A stretch of 6,022 bases of DNA, taken from the NCBI GenBank assembly GCA_913053915.1, contig CAJXGP010000146.1, forward strand, positions 1 through 6,022, in the 5' to 3' direction. This DNA comes from an uncultured Ignavibacteriales bacterium. GTDB lineage: Bacteria > Bacteroidota > Ignavibacteria > Ignavibacteriales > Ignavibacteriaceae. The position numbers were made by a program, and so were the translations under genes. Positions 1-6,022 of the stretch are shown piece by piece. The stretch's first letter is position 1. Each line of letters opens with the position of its first letter. The notes under the pieces were generated by a model. The model saw only the letters and a program-made list of their open reading frames with translations. It made no database searches and was not told where the DNA came from.

Positions 1-2
1 AG

Positions 3-173
3 GCGCTGGCAATGGATACGGCGATGCAGCTAAAAGCCATCAGCGAACAACTTGCGATACCTTTTATATATAAATCGTCTTTTGATAAAGCCAATCGTTC
101 ATCAGGTGACAGCTATCGAGGGCCAGGGCTTGAAAGAGGCTTGGCGATACTTGAAAAAGTTAAAAAAGAAATA
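3..173 (+). other. kdsA: Internal fragment of kdsA (KDO-8-phosphate synthase) at the 5' end of the chimeric ORF
   Basis: KdsA condenses phosphoenolpyruvate with D-arabinose 5-phosphate to make KDO-8-phosphate for lipopolysaccharide. The fragment carries the family signature [16 protein letters not shown] (residues 17-32 from the ATG at 12) followed by [13 protein letters not shown] (35-47). In E. coli KdsA the same block includes the phosphoenolpyruvate-contacting lysines K55 and K60, here K21 and K26. In a normal KdsA the text after KVKKE continues into a beta strand ending in TDVHE. Here it reads [10 protein letters not shown] instead, so homology stops at about base 170. The remaining ~200 residues of the barrel are absent from the window, so no working KdsA can be made from this copy. 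The first 60 bases are visibly richer in G+C (about half) than the ORF interior. I cannot see whether an intact kdsA exists elsewhere. Confidence 0.8.
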
Positions 174-1616
174 AATTGGTTGGTACTTGCCGGTTCTAAA
201 ATATTCGGTCAAAAGTTGGTTGAAGATTTTGGCGGATATTGGGAAAATTATGATCTGTGGACTGAAGAATTTGTTCCGGGCGAAACCGTTGCAAGATTTT
301 TACAACGTGAATCACGCAGCAAGGATAATTCTAATTTGAAGAGGCTTTACTATCTTTGGCCATATTTTGTTTGGAGTGCTACCTCGGCATATATAAATTT
401 CTGGTCTCTCACCGCTTATAAAATGGAGCTCTCCGAACTGCATTCTACGAATATCATTATTCCACCCCATGATTATCAAACCGGGACACGTTTGGTCTCT
501 ATTTCAGAGAGAATTCAATCTAATTCTTCAAAAGTATTTTTCAATAATTTTTATACTTACTTTGTGAAAACTACAGAAGAGAATTATCCTTTTCTGAAAA
601 AACATTCAATATGGAATTATATTTTCTCAGGAGTTATAGATGCAGAGGGTGATGAGAACGGATTGATAATATTAAAAAATTTCAGGAAGGAACTTATTAG
701 CTCTGAGGATACTTGCAATCAAAAACAATTAATTACGCAAATCGATTCCTTTATAAATAATGTTAAGAAAAAAGGTTTTATTACAAAAAAGCTTTTCTTT
801 GCGATCAAACGGTTTCATCGTTGGTTTAAATTAAATAAAGATGCTGCGCTTACAGCTCAAGCCGAAATGATTTATGATCTTTACGAAACATATCAAATGT
901 ATGAATTGGAAGAAAAATATCCCGAAACTCGTACCAGGTTTTTCCTTGAAACTGTTTTCTCCGATTCAAGTGATAATGTAAAAAACGCATTAATCGATAT
1001 TGTGAAAAAGCAGCATGAGAAAAGAATATCAAAAGAAGAGATGCTCTCATTGTTATCGAATATTCAATCGATATATCATTTGAATGAGAAAGAATATTTT
1101 TTCCTTACTAGATTGAGTTATCCGCATTTAAAACCGACGGACTCTGCTTCACTGATAAAAATTAATAGCGAGGGAGATCCCACGACTAACCTTGTTGTAC
1201 AGCTTGAAGATAATGATGGTAACCCCTATCTTATCAGAAATCCCATTTCACCTAAAGAAATTTCAAGATTACATCAATTATTTATTGAAACAAATTTACG
1301 GGTTCAATTTCGTCCTGAACATAAATTTCTTGTGGTATTATCGGAACGCGGATATATAATCGGAGGTTTATTTCATCTTCTAACTGATGAACAAACCGCA
1401 CACATGGAAAAAATTGTAGTTTCCAACCGGTACCGCCGAAAAGGAATAAGTGAAGGATTGATGAATGAATTATTCAATCGTTTGAGAGATGAACATATAA
1501 AATATGTGACAACAGGTTTCTTCCGTCCGGAATATTTTTACAGGTTTGGTTTTAAAATAGAAAGGAAATATTCCGGACTTGTTAAGTCCCTTTTCCCAAA
1601 AAAAAAGGATTCTTGA
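3..1616 (+). CDS. Chimeric ORF: KdsA fragment joined in frame to a GNAT-family acetyltransferase protein (5' partial)
   Basis: The frame is open from base 3, and the ATG at 12 lies inside KdsA homology, so the true start is probably upstream of the window. Numbering from that ATG, residues 1-54 match KdsA. From about residue 55 the sequence is unrelated to KdsA. Residues 81-100 ([20 protein letters not shown]) resemble the hinge of protein-kinase-like folds. Residues 139-150 ([12 protein letters not shown]) recall the catalytic-loop pattern of aminoglycoside-phosphotransferase-type kinases, but without a clear catalytic Asp, so this is only a hint. Residues ~170-400 look helical and are unrecognised. 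Residues ~410-525 form a GNAT domain: strand KIVV, then the acetyl-CoA loop RYRRKGIS (473-480), and YRFGF (510-514) near the end. GNAT enzymes move an acyl group from acyl-CoA to an amine; the substrate here is unknown. There is no signal peptide or obvious membrane segment. The gene converges on hpnE. The GNAT call is firm; the whole-protein role is not known. Confidence 0.75.
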   Translation, partial: ALAMDTAMQLKAISEQLAIPFIYKSSFDKANRSSGDSYRGPGLERGLAILEKVKKEINWLVLAGSKIFGQKLVEDFGGYWENYDLWTEEFVPGETVARFLQRESRSKDNSNLKRLYYLWPYFVWSATSAYINFWSLTAYKMELSELHSTNIIIPPHDYQTGTRLVSISERIQSNSSKVFFNNFYTYFVKTTEENYPFLKKHSIWNYIFSGVIDAEGDENGLIILKNFRKELISSEDTCNQKQLITQIDSFINNVKKKGFITKKLFFAIKRFHRWFKLNKDAALTAQAEMIYDLYETYQMYELEEKYPETRTRFFLETVFSDSSDNVKNALIDIVKKQHEKRISKEEMLSLLSNIQSIYHLNEKEYFFLTRLSYPHLKPTDSASLIKINSEGDPTTNLVVQLEDNDGNPYLIRNPISPKEISRLHQLFIETNLRVQFRPEHKFLVVLSERGYIIGGLFHLLTDEQTAHMEKIVVSNRYRRKGISEGLMNELFNRLRDEHIKYVTTGFFRPEYFYRFGFKIERKYSGLVKSLFPKKKDS

Positions 1617-1639
1617 GTTTAATAATCGGTGGAAGTCAA

Positions 1640-2929
1640 TTAAACAGATTCATAACTCATGATTTTCTCAGCCGCTCTTTTACCGCTTTTAACAGCACTT
1701 TCTATAGTGGAAGGTAAACCTGTATCCGTCCAATCTCCCGCCAAAAGTAAATTTGAAATCGGTGTTTCCACTTTCGGACGATTGTTAATAATTTCGTTTG
1801 TCGGTATAAAGGTAGCACGTTTTTCTCTTATGATTTTGTGAAAAGTGATATTTCGTTTCTTGATGTGCATATATTTGTCTAACTCAGATACAGCCAGAGT
1901 AATTATTTCTTCTTTTGTGTAATCAGCGTACTTATTTGCATCGCTGATAACAAGTGTAATATGCGAACCATTATTAAAAATCCATTGGACGGGAGATTTA
2001 ATTAATCCATAAAAATCATGTTCAAGCGGATTTTCTCTCAACCAAATATGAACTGATAAAATGGATGAATATTCAAAATATAATTCATAAAAATTATATC
2101 CGTGAGGTAATATTTTTGATAGGGCATACTGCGGCACACTTGAAATTATATAATCAAAATTGTTTAGTGATCTTTTATTTGTTTTTATTGTTTTAATCTT
2201 TTCATTATCTACAATCAACTCCTTAACCTCTTCGGTAAGGTTAATGTTACCTCCACAACTTTCTATATATTCTTTGGCACTTGTACAATAAGTTTCCGAT
2301 AATCCATATTTAGGAATAATTATGATTGATGATTTCTTCCCATTAAAAAATATTTTTTTTAAAACATCAACAAAAATTTTAGCAGAGGCTTTATGCATGT
2401 TGGTATTTAAAACACCGACAGCGAGTATTTTCCATAATGTTTCAATGGTATTTTCATTTTGATTCTCTTTAACAAGCCAATCATAAATTGATAAGGAATT
2501 CAATTCACCTTGATGTTTAAAGAATAATTTTAGAAAAAGTTTAATAATCTTAATCCTATCAGCAAACGGAATGGCGCTGTAATTCAACAATCCAAAAAGC
2601 AAATCAAAAGGATAGGGTAATGGAAAAGCTTTCAAGAAATGTTCTTCGAAATTTTCTTTCAGAAGACAAACTTTTAATCTCTTTTGAAAGATCAGGTTAT
2701 TATCAGCTTGAATAGTTTTAAAAAAATCAAGAGTTTCTATATAACATCCCATTAAGATATGTTGACCGTTATCTATTACGGTTTTGGTATGAGATTCTGT
2801 AAAAGAAAAAGCTCTACCTCCAAGTTTCGGAGAGGCTTCTAAAATTTCAACTTGAAAATTGGCGTTCGAAAGATAAACACCGGCCGAAAGCCCGGCAAAT
2901 CCACCACCTATAATAATACATTTCTTCAT
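1640..2929 (-). CDS. hpnE: Hydroxysqualene dehydroxylase HpnE (FAD-dependent, amine oxidase/phytoene desaturase-like)
   Basis: HpnE catalyses the last step of the bacterial squalene route, reducing hydroxysqualene to squalene with FAD. The 429-residue protein has the usual family length. Its N-terminus is an FAD-binding Rossmann motif: GGGFAG (8-13), an acidic residue closing the second strand (E31 in EILEAS) and LGGRA (36-40). The HpnE/desaturase signature DNGQHILMGCY follows at 53-63. The C-terminal flavin-contact block LLLAGDWTDTGLPSTIESAV lies at about 394-413, followed by a helix rich in Lys and Ala. Its ATG overlaps the hpnD stop by one base (TAATG), which favours translational coupling; no Shine-Dalgarno sequence is seen. 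It is the last gene of the operon and ends 23 bp from the convergent acetyltransferase gene. A carotenoid desaturase is the main alternative, but position after hpnC and hpnD and the signature blocks favour HpnE. Confidence 0.93.
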   Translation of the reverse strand: MKKCIIIGGGFAGLSAGVYLSNANFQVEILEASPKLGGRAFSFTESHTKTVIDNGQHILMGCYIETLDFFKTIQADNNLIFQKRLKVCLLKENFEEHFLKAFPLPYPFDLLFGLLNYSAIPFADRIKIIKLFLKLFFKHQGELNSLSIYDWLVKENQNENTIETLWKILAVGVLNTNMHKASAKIFVDVLKKIFFNGKKSSIIIIPKYGLSETYCTSAKEYIESCGGNINLTEEVKELIVDNEKIKTIKTNKRSLNNFDYIISSVPQYALSKILPHGYNFYELYFEYSSILSVHIWLRENPLEHDFYGLIKSPVQWIFNNGSHITLVISDANKYADYTKEEIITLAVSELDKYMHIKKRNITFHKIIREKRATFIPTNEIINNRPKVETPISNLLLAGDWTDTGLPSTIESAVKSGKRAAEKIMSYESV

Positions 2930-2931
2930 TA
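2927..2931 (-). promoter_or_regulatory. Overlapping stop/start junction (TAATG) coupling hpnD to hpnE
   Basis: Read on the - strand, the hpnD stop TAA shares its last A with the hpnE start ATG. With no Shine-Dalgarno sequence before hpnE, a terminating ribosome restarting here is the simplest way for it to be translated. That reinitiation is inferred; the overlap itself is seen directly. Confidence 0.7.
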
Positions 2932-3768
2932 ATAAACTAAATTATACTTAGCCCACACACCCAAAGATATTCCCACTTTTTCAAAGGTTGAAACATTGAT
3001 ATTCTGATGATATATGTCATATCCGGCATCAATAATTTTTTCGAGTAATTTATTATAAATATGTTGCATCGCCCTGGCAGCAAACATCGAAGCTTTATCA
3101 TCTAAATTTAAATTAATGGTTGCCTTATCAAAGTATTCCTGAGTACGGTTAACTTCATACTTCATCAGGCTAGTAAAATTAGTATTATAGATTTGATGAA
3201 AAAGTTCATCCTCCGAATAGTTAAACCTTGCAAGGTCTTCTTGCGGAATATAAATTCTTCCTCTTTGTGCATCCTTTTTTATATCCCTCAAAATATTTGT
3301 CAGTTGCAAAGCGATACCAAGATTAACCGCAAAGTTTTTCGTCGATTTATGTTTATATCCAAATATTTCAATACACATCAAGCCAACGGTAGAAGCGGCA
3401 CGATAGCAGTAAAGACGTAAATCATCAAATGTAAGATATCTTTTGGTTTGAATATCCATTTCCATACCCTTCAACAACTCGAAGAATGGTTCAAATGGAA
3501 TATTAAATTGATAAATTGTTTTACCGAGTTTATTTAAAAGAAAATATTCCGAATTGCCGAGCAAAGCTTTCTCCAATTCGATCCTCCATTTATGCAACTT
3601 TTCATATTTTATCTCATCGGGATCATTTCCTTCATCAACTAAATCATCGGTTTTACGACAAAAAGCATACACCGTATTCATTGCATCCCGTTTGTCCGAG
3701 GGAAGCAAATTAAACGCATAATAAAAACTGCTTTTACTTTTCTTAGATATATTTTTTGCCGTGTCCAT
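2929..3768 (-). CDS. hpnD: Presqualene diphosphate synthase HpnD (squalene/phytoene synthase family)
   Basis: HpnD joins two farnesyl diphosphates head to head to give presqualene diphosphate. The 279-residue protein is full length for the family. It is all-helical in style and shows both magnesium-binding aspartate motifs: DDLVDE at 41-46 and D162-xxx-D166 within NILRDIKKDAQRGRIYIP (158-175). The family block YCYRAASTVGLM lies at 120-131, where the Ala-Ser-Thr-Val-Gly run is typical of HpnD and phytoene synthase, unlike the Ser-Ala-Asn-Pro run of HpnC. The ATG sits 2 bp after the hpnC stop (TGA TT ATG), and the gene's own TAA overlaps the hpnE start, so the three are surely co-transcribed. 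Sequence alone makes it hard to separate HpnD from phytoene synthase CrtB. The neighbouring HpnC and HpnE decide the call. Confidence 0.9.
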   Translation of the reverse strand: MDTAKNISKKSKSSFYYAFNLLPSDKRDAMNTVYAFCRKTDDLVDEGNDPDEIKYEKLHKWRIELEKALLGNSEYFLLNKLGKTIYQFNIPFEPFFELLKGMEMDIQTKRYLTFDDLRLYCYRAASTVGLMCIEIFGYKHKSTKNFAVNLGIALQLTNILRDIKKDAQRGRIYIPQEDLARFNYSEDELFHQIYNTNFTSLMKYEVNRTQEYFDKATINLNLDDKASMFAARAMQHIYNKLLEKIIDAGYDIYHQNINVSTFEKVGISLGVWAKYNLVY

Positions 3769-3770
3769 AA

Positions 3771-4610
3771 TCAGAATAATGCTTTTATTAACAAATATAA
3801 AGAATTAAATTTATTTATTTTAGGACGATTGTTAAAAATCATATAATTATTAAATTTAATTTTATGTAATATAGCTTCTCCCCCTAAAATAGTCCAATTA
3901 ATTTCAAATTTTAATCTCCCTTTTAAATAATTTAAAATTCCTTTACCTTCATTAAACATTTCTTCGGCACGAGTAATGCTGCTTTTTAACAAATTTTGAA
4001 AATTCAAATTATTTATACCATTTAAAAGGGATTTTTCCGTTACTCCATATTTTTGCATTTCGTCCATAGGATAATAAAATCTTTCCTTTCTCGTATCTAT
4101 TTCCGTATCTTGGTAAAAATTTGTAAACTGTAACGCGGTGCAAATATTATCCGAATAATATAATGCTTTGTCATTTCGTATGTCATTTAGCTGCAAAATT
4201 AATCTTCCAATAGGATTTGCAGAAAATTCACAATATTTCAGCAATCCATTAAAATTAGAATATTTTTTTTTAACGGCGTCTTGTTTAAAAGCTTTCAATA
4301 GATCGAAAAATAGTTTTGAAGAAAGATTTCTTTCACAAATGGTTGAATAAAGAGCTAATTCATAGGACGATTTAAATTTGCCTTTAAGTAAGTCGGTTAA
4401 ACGTGCTTCGAAAATATTTAATCTATTTATCCGTTCCTCTTGCGTAAAAGTTCCTTCATCGGCAATATCGTCGGCAGTTCTTGCAAACCAATAAATTATT
4501 GCTATGTGCTTCCTTAAGTTTTTAGGAATTAAAAATGAAACTACGGGAAAATTCTCGTAATGTGATTTAGCAAATGCTTCGGCTTCTTTATACGCTAAAA
4601 TTTTATCCAT
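3771..4610 (-). CDS. hpnC: Hydroxysqualene synthase HpnC (squalene/phytoene synthase family)
   Basis: HpnC converts presqualene diphosphate to hydroxysqualene, the middle step between HpnD and HpnE. The 279-residue protein starts with the HpnC-type motif HYENFPVVSFLIP (17-29). The first aspartate motif is ARTADDIADEG (43-53) and the second is D168-xxx-D172 in TNFYQDTEIDTRKERFYYP (163-181). The diagnostic HpnC block YCEFSANPIGRL lies at 126-137. The C-terminus keeps the GGEAILHKI helix (about 244-252) and a hydrophobic tail, so it looks complete. It is the first gene of the - strand operon. No Shine-Dalgarno sequence precedes the ATG (…AACAGATTAA-ATG), and no convincing promoter was found upstream on this strand. 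The gene is more AT-rich than its partners, with many Asn and Lys codons, but every key residue is kept. Confidence 0.92.
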   Translation of the reverse strand: MDKILAYKEAEAFAKSHYENFPVVSFLIPKNLRKHIAIIYWFARTADDIADEGTFTQEERINRLNIFEARLTDLLKGKFKSSYELALYSTICERNLSSKLFFDLLKAFKQDAVKKKYSNFNGLLKYCEFSANPIGRLILQLNDIRNDKALYYSDNICTALQFTNFYQDTEIDTRKERFYYPMDEMQKYGVTEKSLLNGINNLNFQNLLKSSITRAEEMFNEGKGILNYLKGRLKFEINWTILGGEAILHKIKFNNYMIFNNRPKINKFNSLYLLIKALF

Positions 4611-4736
4611 TTAATCTGTTGATATTTTACTCTTTTGCTCTTAATGGACATTATTCTAAAAAATGCAAGAATAAATCCTTTTTTTATATCATAATGAATT
4701 TAAGCAATGTACAAAAGTTATCAATGAATTTTATCT

Positions 4737-4753
4737 AAGAAGGTATTCTTCTT
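4737..4753. repeat. Short perfect inverted repeat (AAGAAG-GTATT-CTTCTT)
   Basis: Six complementary bases flank a 5-base loop, and on the + strand the right arm runs on into four further T residues (to 4757). The shape is terminator-like for rightward transcription, but no + strand gene ends before it, and the stem is weak (two G-C pairs). It could equally be an operator for the hpn operon or chance in AT-rich DNA. Confidence 0.25.
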
Positions 4754-4827
4754 TTTTGAACGCTTGAATTTTAATTTATTAATCCGGAAAACCTGGAAAT
4801 GACCTTATTAGATTCGCATCATCCATA

Positions 4828-4859
4828 TTTGCTGAAAATGAATACTTTCGTTATCTTTG
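4828..4859 (+). promoter_or_regulatory. Bacteroidota-type housekeeping promoter for prfC
   Basis: TTTG at 4828-4831 and TATCTTTG at 4852-4859 are separated by exactly 20 bases. The known consensus of the Bacteroidota primary sigma factor is TTTG (-33), 19-21 bases, TAnnTTTG (-7), so this is a full match. Transcription would start near 4864-4868, giving prfC a leader of about 140 bases. The assignment to prfC follows from direction and absence of any other + strand gene between them. Confidence 0.65.
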
Positions 4860-5007
4860 TGTAAAATTTTTTAAATAAGTATACTAAAGTTAATAACAGA
4901 TATATCAATTCGAAAATGTTTTAATCGGCAATTATATATAACTCCCTTTTTATTAGGAGAGCGACTTAAACCATTTCAATTTATTTTTAATCCAAAACGA
5001 TAAAACA

Positions 5008-6022
5008 ATGAGTAATTTAAAAGAAATCAATAGAAGACGTACATTCGCAATTATTTCACATCCGGACGCCGGTAAAACTACACTAACCGAAAAATTTTTA
5101 CTTTATGGCGGAGCAGTTCATTTAGCCGGTTCAGTAACTGCCAGAAAAAATCAGCTATCCTCCACTTCCGATTGGATGGAACTAGAAAAGAAAAGAGGTA
5201 TCTCGATTACTTCTACTGTATTACAATTTGATTATAAAAATTATAAAATCAATCTTTTGGATACGCCGGGTCACGAAGATTTTTCGGAAGATACTTACAG
5301 GGTATTGACTGCAGTTGATGCAGCCGTAATGGTTATTGATGCTGCCAAAGGAATTGAAGCTCAAACAAAAAAATTATTTGAAGTTTGCAGTAAACGTTCG
5401 ATTCCTATATTTACATTTATTAATAAATTAGATCGCCCTTCTCTTGAACCGCTTTACCTTATTGATGAACTGGAAAAAGTACTTGGTATAGGCGCATATC
5501 CTATGAATTATCCCTTGGGAAACGGTATAGACTTTAAAGGATTATATGACAGGATGAATAAAAACATACATTTTTTTGAACGTACAGCCGGAGGTGCATT
5601 TAAAGCTCCTGTTTCCGTTCACGATATAACTTCTCCGGAAGTTAAAGATAAATTAAGCGAAGAGAACTATAATAAAGTAGTCGAAGAAATAGAAATGTTG
5701 GAAGTTGCGGGCGAAAGTTTTGATACAGGTTCCATCGTTGCAGGAAAATTGACACCCGTCTTTTTTGGCAGTGCAACAAATAATTTTGGAGTACAACTGC
5801 TTTTGGACGGATTTCTTGAATACGCTGTACCGCCAAAACCTAGAATAAGTACCGCAGGCTTTATCAAACCGGAAGATGAATTGTTTAGTGGATTCATCTT
5901 TAAAATTCAGGCAAATATGAATCCAAAACATCGTGACCGGATAGCTTTCTTGAGAATTTGTTCGGGTAAATTCATTCGTGATATGCAAGCATTACACTCG
6001 GCTAGCGGTAAAAAGGTAAGGT
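5008..6022 (+). CDS. prfC: Peptide chain release factor 3 (RF3), 3' partial
   Basis: RF3 is a GTPase that removes RF1 or RF2 from the ribosome after peptide release. The window holds the first 338 codons; the family is about 530 residues, so the C-terminal third lies beyond the edge. GTPase motifs in order: G1 HPDAGKTT (18-25), the RF3-typical DWMELEKKRGISIT (55-68) with G2 Thr68, G3 DTPGHED (85-91), G4 NKLD (139-142) and G5 GSA (254-256). Domain II begins near 294 with SGFIFKIQANMNPKHRDR. The HPDAGKTTLTEK and DWMELEKKRGISIT text separates RF3 from EF-G. The ATG at 5008 is the only reasonable start: the in-frame codons upstream reach a TAG at 4954-4956 with no other start codon. No Shine-Dalgarno is present, and the A-rich leader before the ATG is typical of Bacteroidota. 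Transcription probably starts at the 4828-4859 promoter. Confidence 0.96.
   Translation, partial: MSNLKEINRRRTFAIISHPDAGKTTLTEKFLLYGGAVHLAGSVTARKNQLSSTSDWMELEKKRGISITSTVLQFDYKNYKINLLDTPGHEDFSEDTYRVLTAVDAAVMVIDAAKGIEAQTKKLFEVCSKRSIPIFTFINKLDRPSLEPLYLIDELEKVLGIGAYPMNYPLGNGIDFKGLYDRMNKNIHFFERTAGGAFKAPVSVHDITSPEVKDKLSEENYNKVVEEIEMLEVAGESFDTGSIVAGKLTPVFFGSATNNFGVQLLLDGFLEYAVPPKPRISTAGFIKPEDELFSGFIFKIQANMNPKHRDRIAFLRICSGKFIRDMQALHSASGKKVR

Larger units (their letters stand above)
4611..5007. other. Divergent intergenic region between hpnC and prfC
   Basis: This 397-bp stretch is very AT-rich and holds no coding frame I can support. The right half carries a Bacteroidota-type promoter for prfC (4828-4859) and a leader of roughly 140 bases. 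The left half should hold the hpnCDE promoter, but I found no good match to the same consensus on the - strand. A short inverted repeat lies at 4737-4753. There is no tRNA-like cloverleaf and no riboswitch I recognise. Confidence 0.7.

Noticed and set aside
12..14. ATG at 12 as the true start of the first gene
   Set aside because: It falls inside KdsA homology, the frame is open upstream to base 3 (GCG CTG GCA), and KdsA normally has several dozen residues before this point.
850..1050. A 66-codon - strand frame inside the acetyltransferase gene
   Set aside because: Antisense to a continuous coding frame, with no leader signal or recognisable motif.
2929..4610. hpnC and hpnD as a duplicated phytoene synthase pair for carotenoids
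   Set aside because: The SANPIGRL block and ENFPV start of HpnC, the order C-D-E and the HpnE signature DNGQHILMG fit the squalene route better.
4666..4673. TATTCTTG on the - strand as a -7 box for hpnCDE
   Set aside because: One mismatch to TAnnTTTG and no TTG at the 19-21 base spacing upstream, so no complete promoter can be supported.
4955..4959. AGGAG as a ribosome binding site
   Set aside because: It lies about 48 bases upstream of the prfC ATG with no start codon at a usable distance; prfC itself lacks a Shine-Dalgarno sequence, as its neighbours do.
5642..5988. Three overlapping - strand open frames within prfC
   Set aside because: They lie antisense to strongly conserved RF3 coding sequence, overlap one another and resemble no protein family; they are shadows.

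Overview
The window is AT-rich DNA from a bacterium that looks like a member of the Bacteroidota/Chlorobiota/Ignavibacteriota (FCB) group. Three things suggest this: start codons without Shine-Dalgarno sequences but with A-rich leaders; a textbook Bacteroidota-type promoter (TTTG, 20 bp, TATCTTTG) upstream of the last gene; and a low-GC, Lys/Asn/Ile-rich coding style. The phylum is an inference. The genus cannot be told.

Layout. (1) Bases 3-1616, + strand: one long open frame entering from outside the window. Its first ~54 visible residues are a clear internal piece of KdsA (3-deoxy-D-manno-octulosonate 8-phosphate synthase). At about base 173 the sequence switches in frame to an unrelated large protein that ends in a GNAT acetyltransferase domain and may carry a degenerate kinase-like lobe before it. 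This is either a real gene fusion/deletion or an assembly chimera, and it is the most unusual thing in the window. (2) Bases 1640-4610, - strand: a tight three-gene operon, hpnC-hpnD-hpnE, encoding the bacterial route from two farnesyl diphosphates to squalene via presqualene diphosphate and hydroxysqualene. The genes are 2 bp apart or overlap by 1 bp, and the last converges tail to tail on the acetyltransferase gene with 23 bp between them. (3) Bases 4611-5007: a 397-bp divergent intergenic region with a good promoter toward the right and one short AT-rich inverted repeat. (4) Bases 5008-6022, + strand: the first 338 codons of prfC (peptide chain release factor 3), running off the window.

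How the genes work together: hpnC, hpnD and hpnE form one pathway. HpnD condenses two farnesyl diphosphates to presqualene diphosphate, HpnC converts that to hydroxysqualene, and HpnE reduces it to squalene. No squalene-hopene cyclase or other squalene-using enzyme lies in the window, so the fate of the squalene is not visible. prfC and the acetyltransferase gene have no evident functional link to this pathway. I see no tRNA, rRNA, CRISPR array, insertion sequence or phage gene, and no convincing new system beyond the chimeric first ORF.
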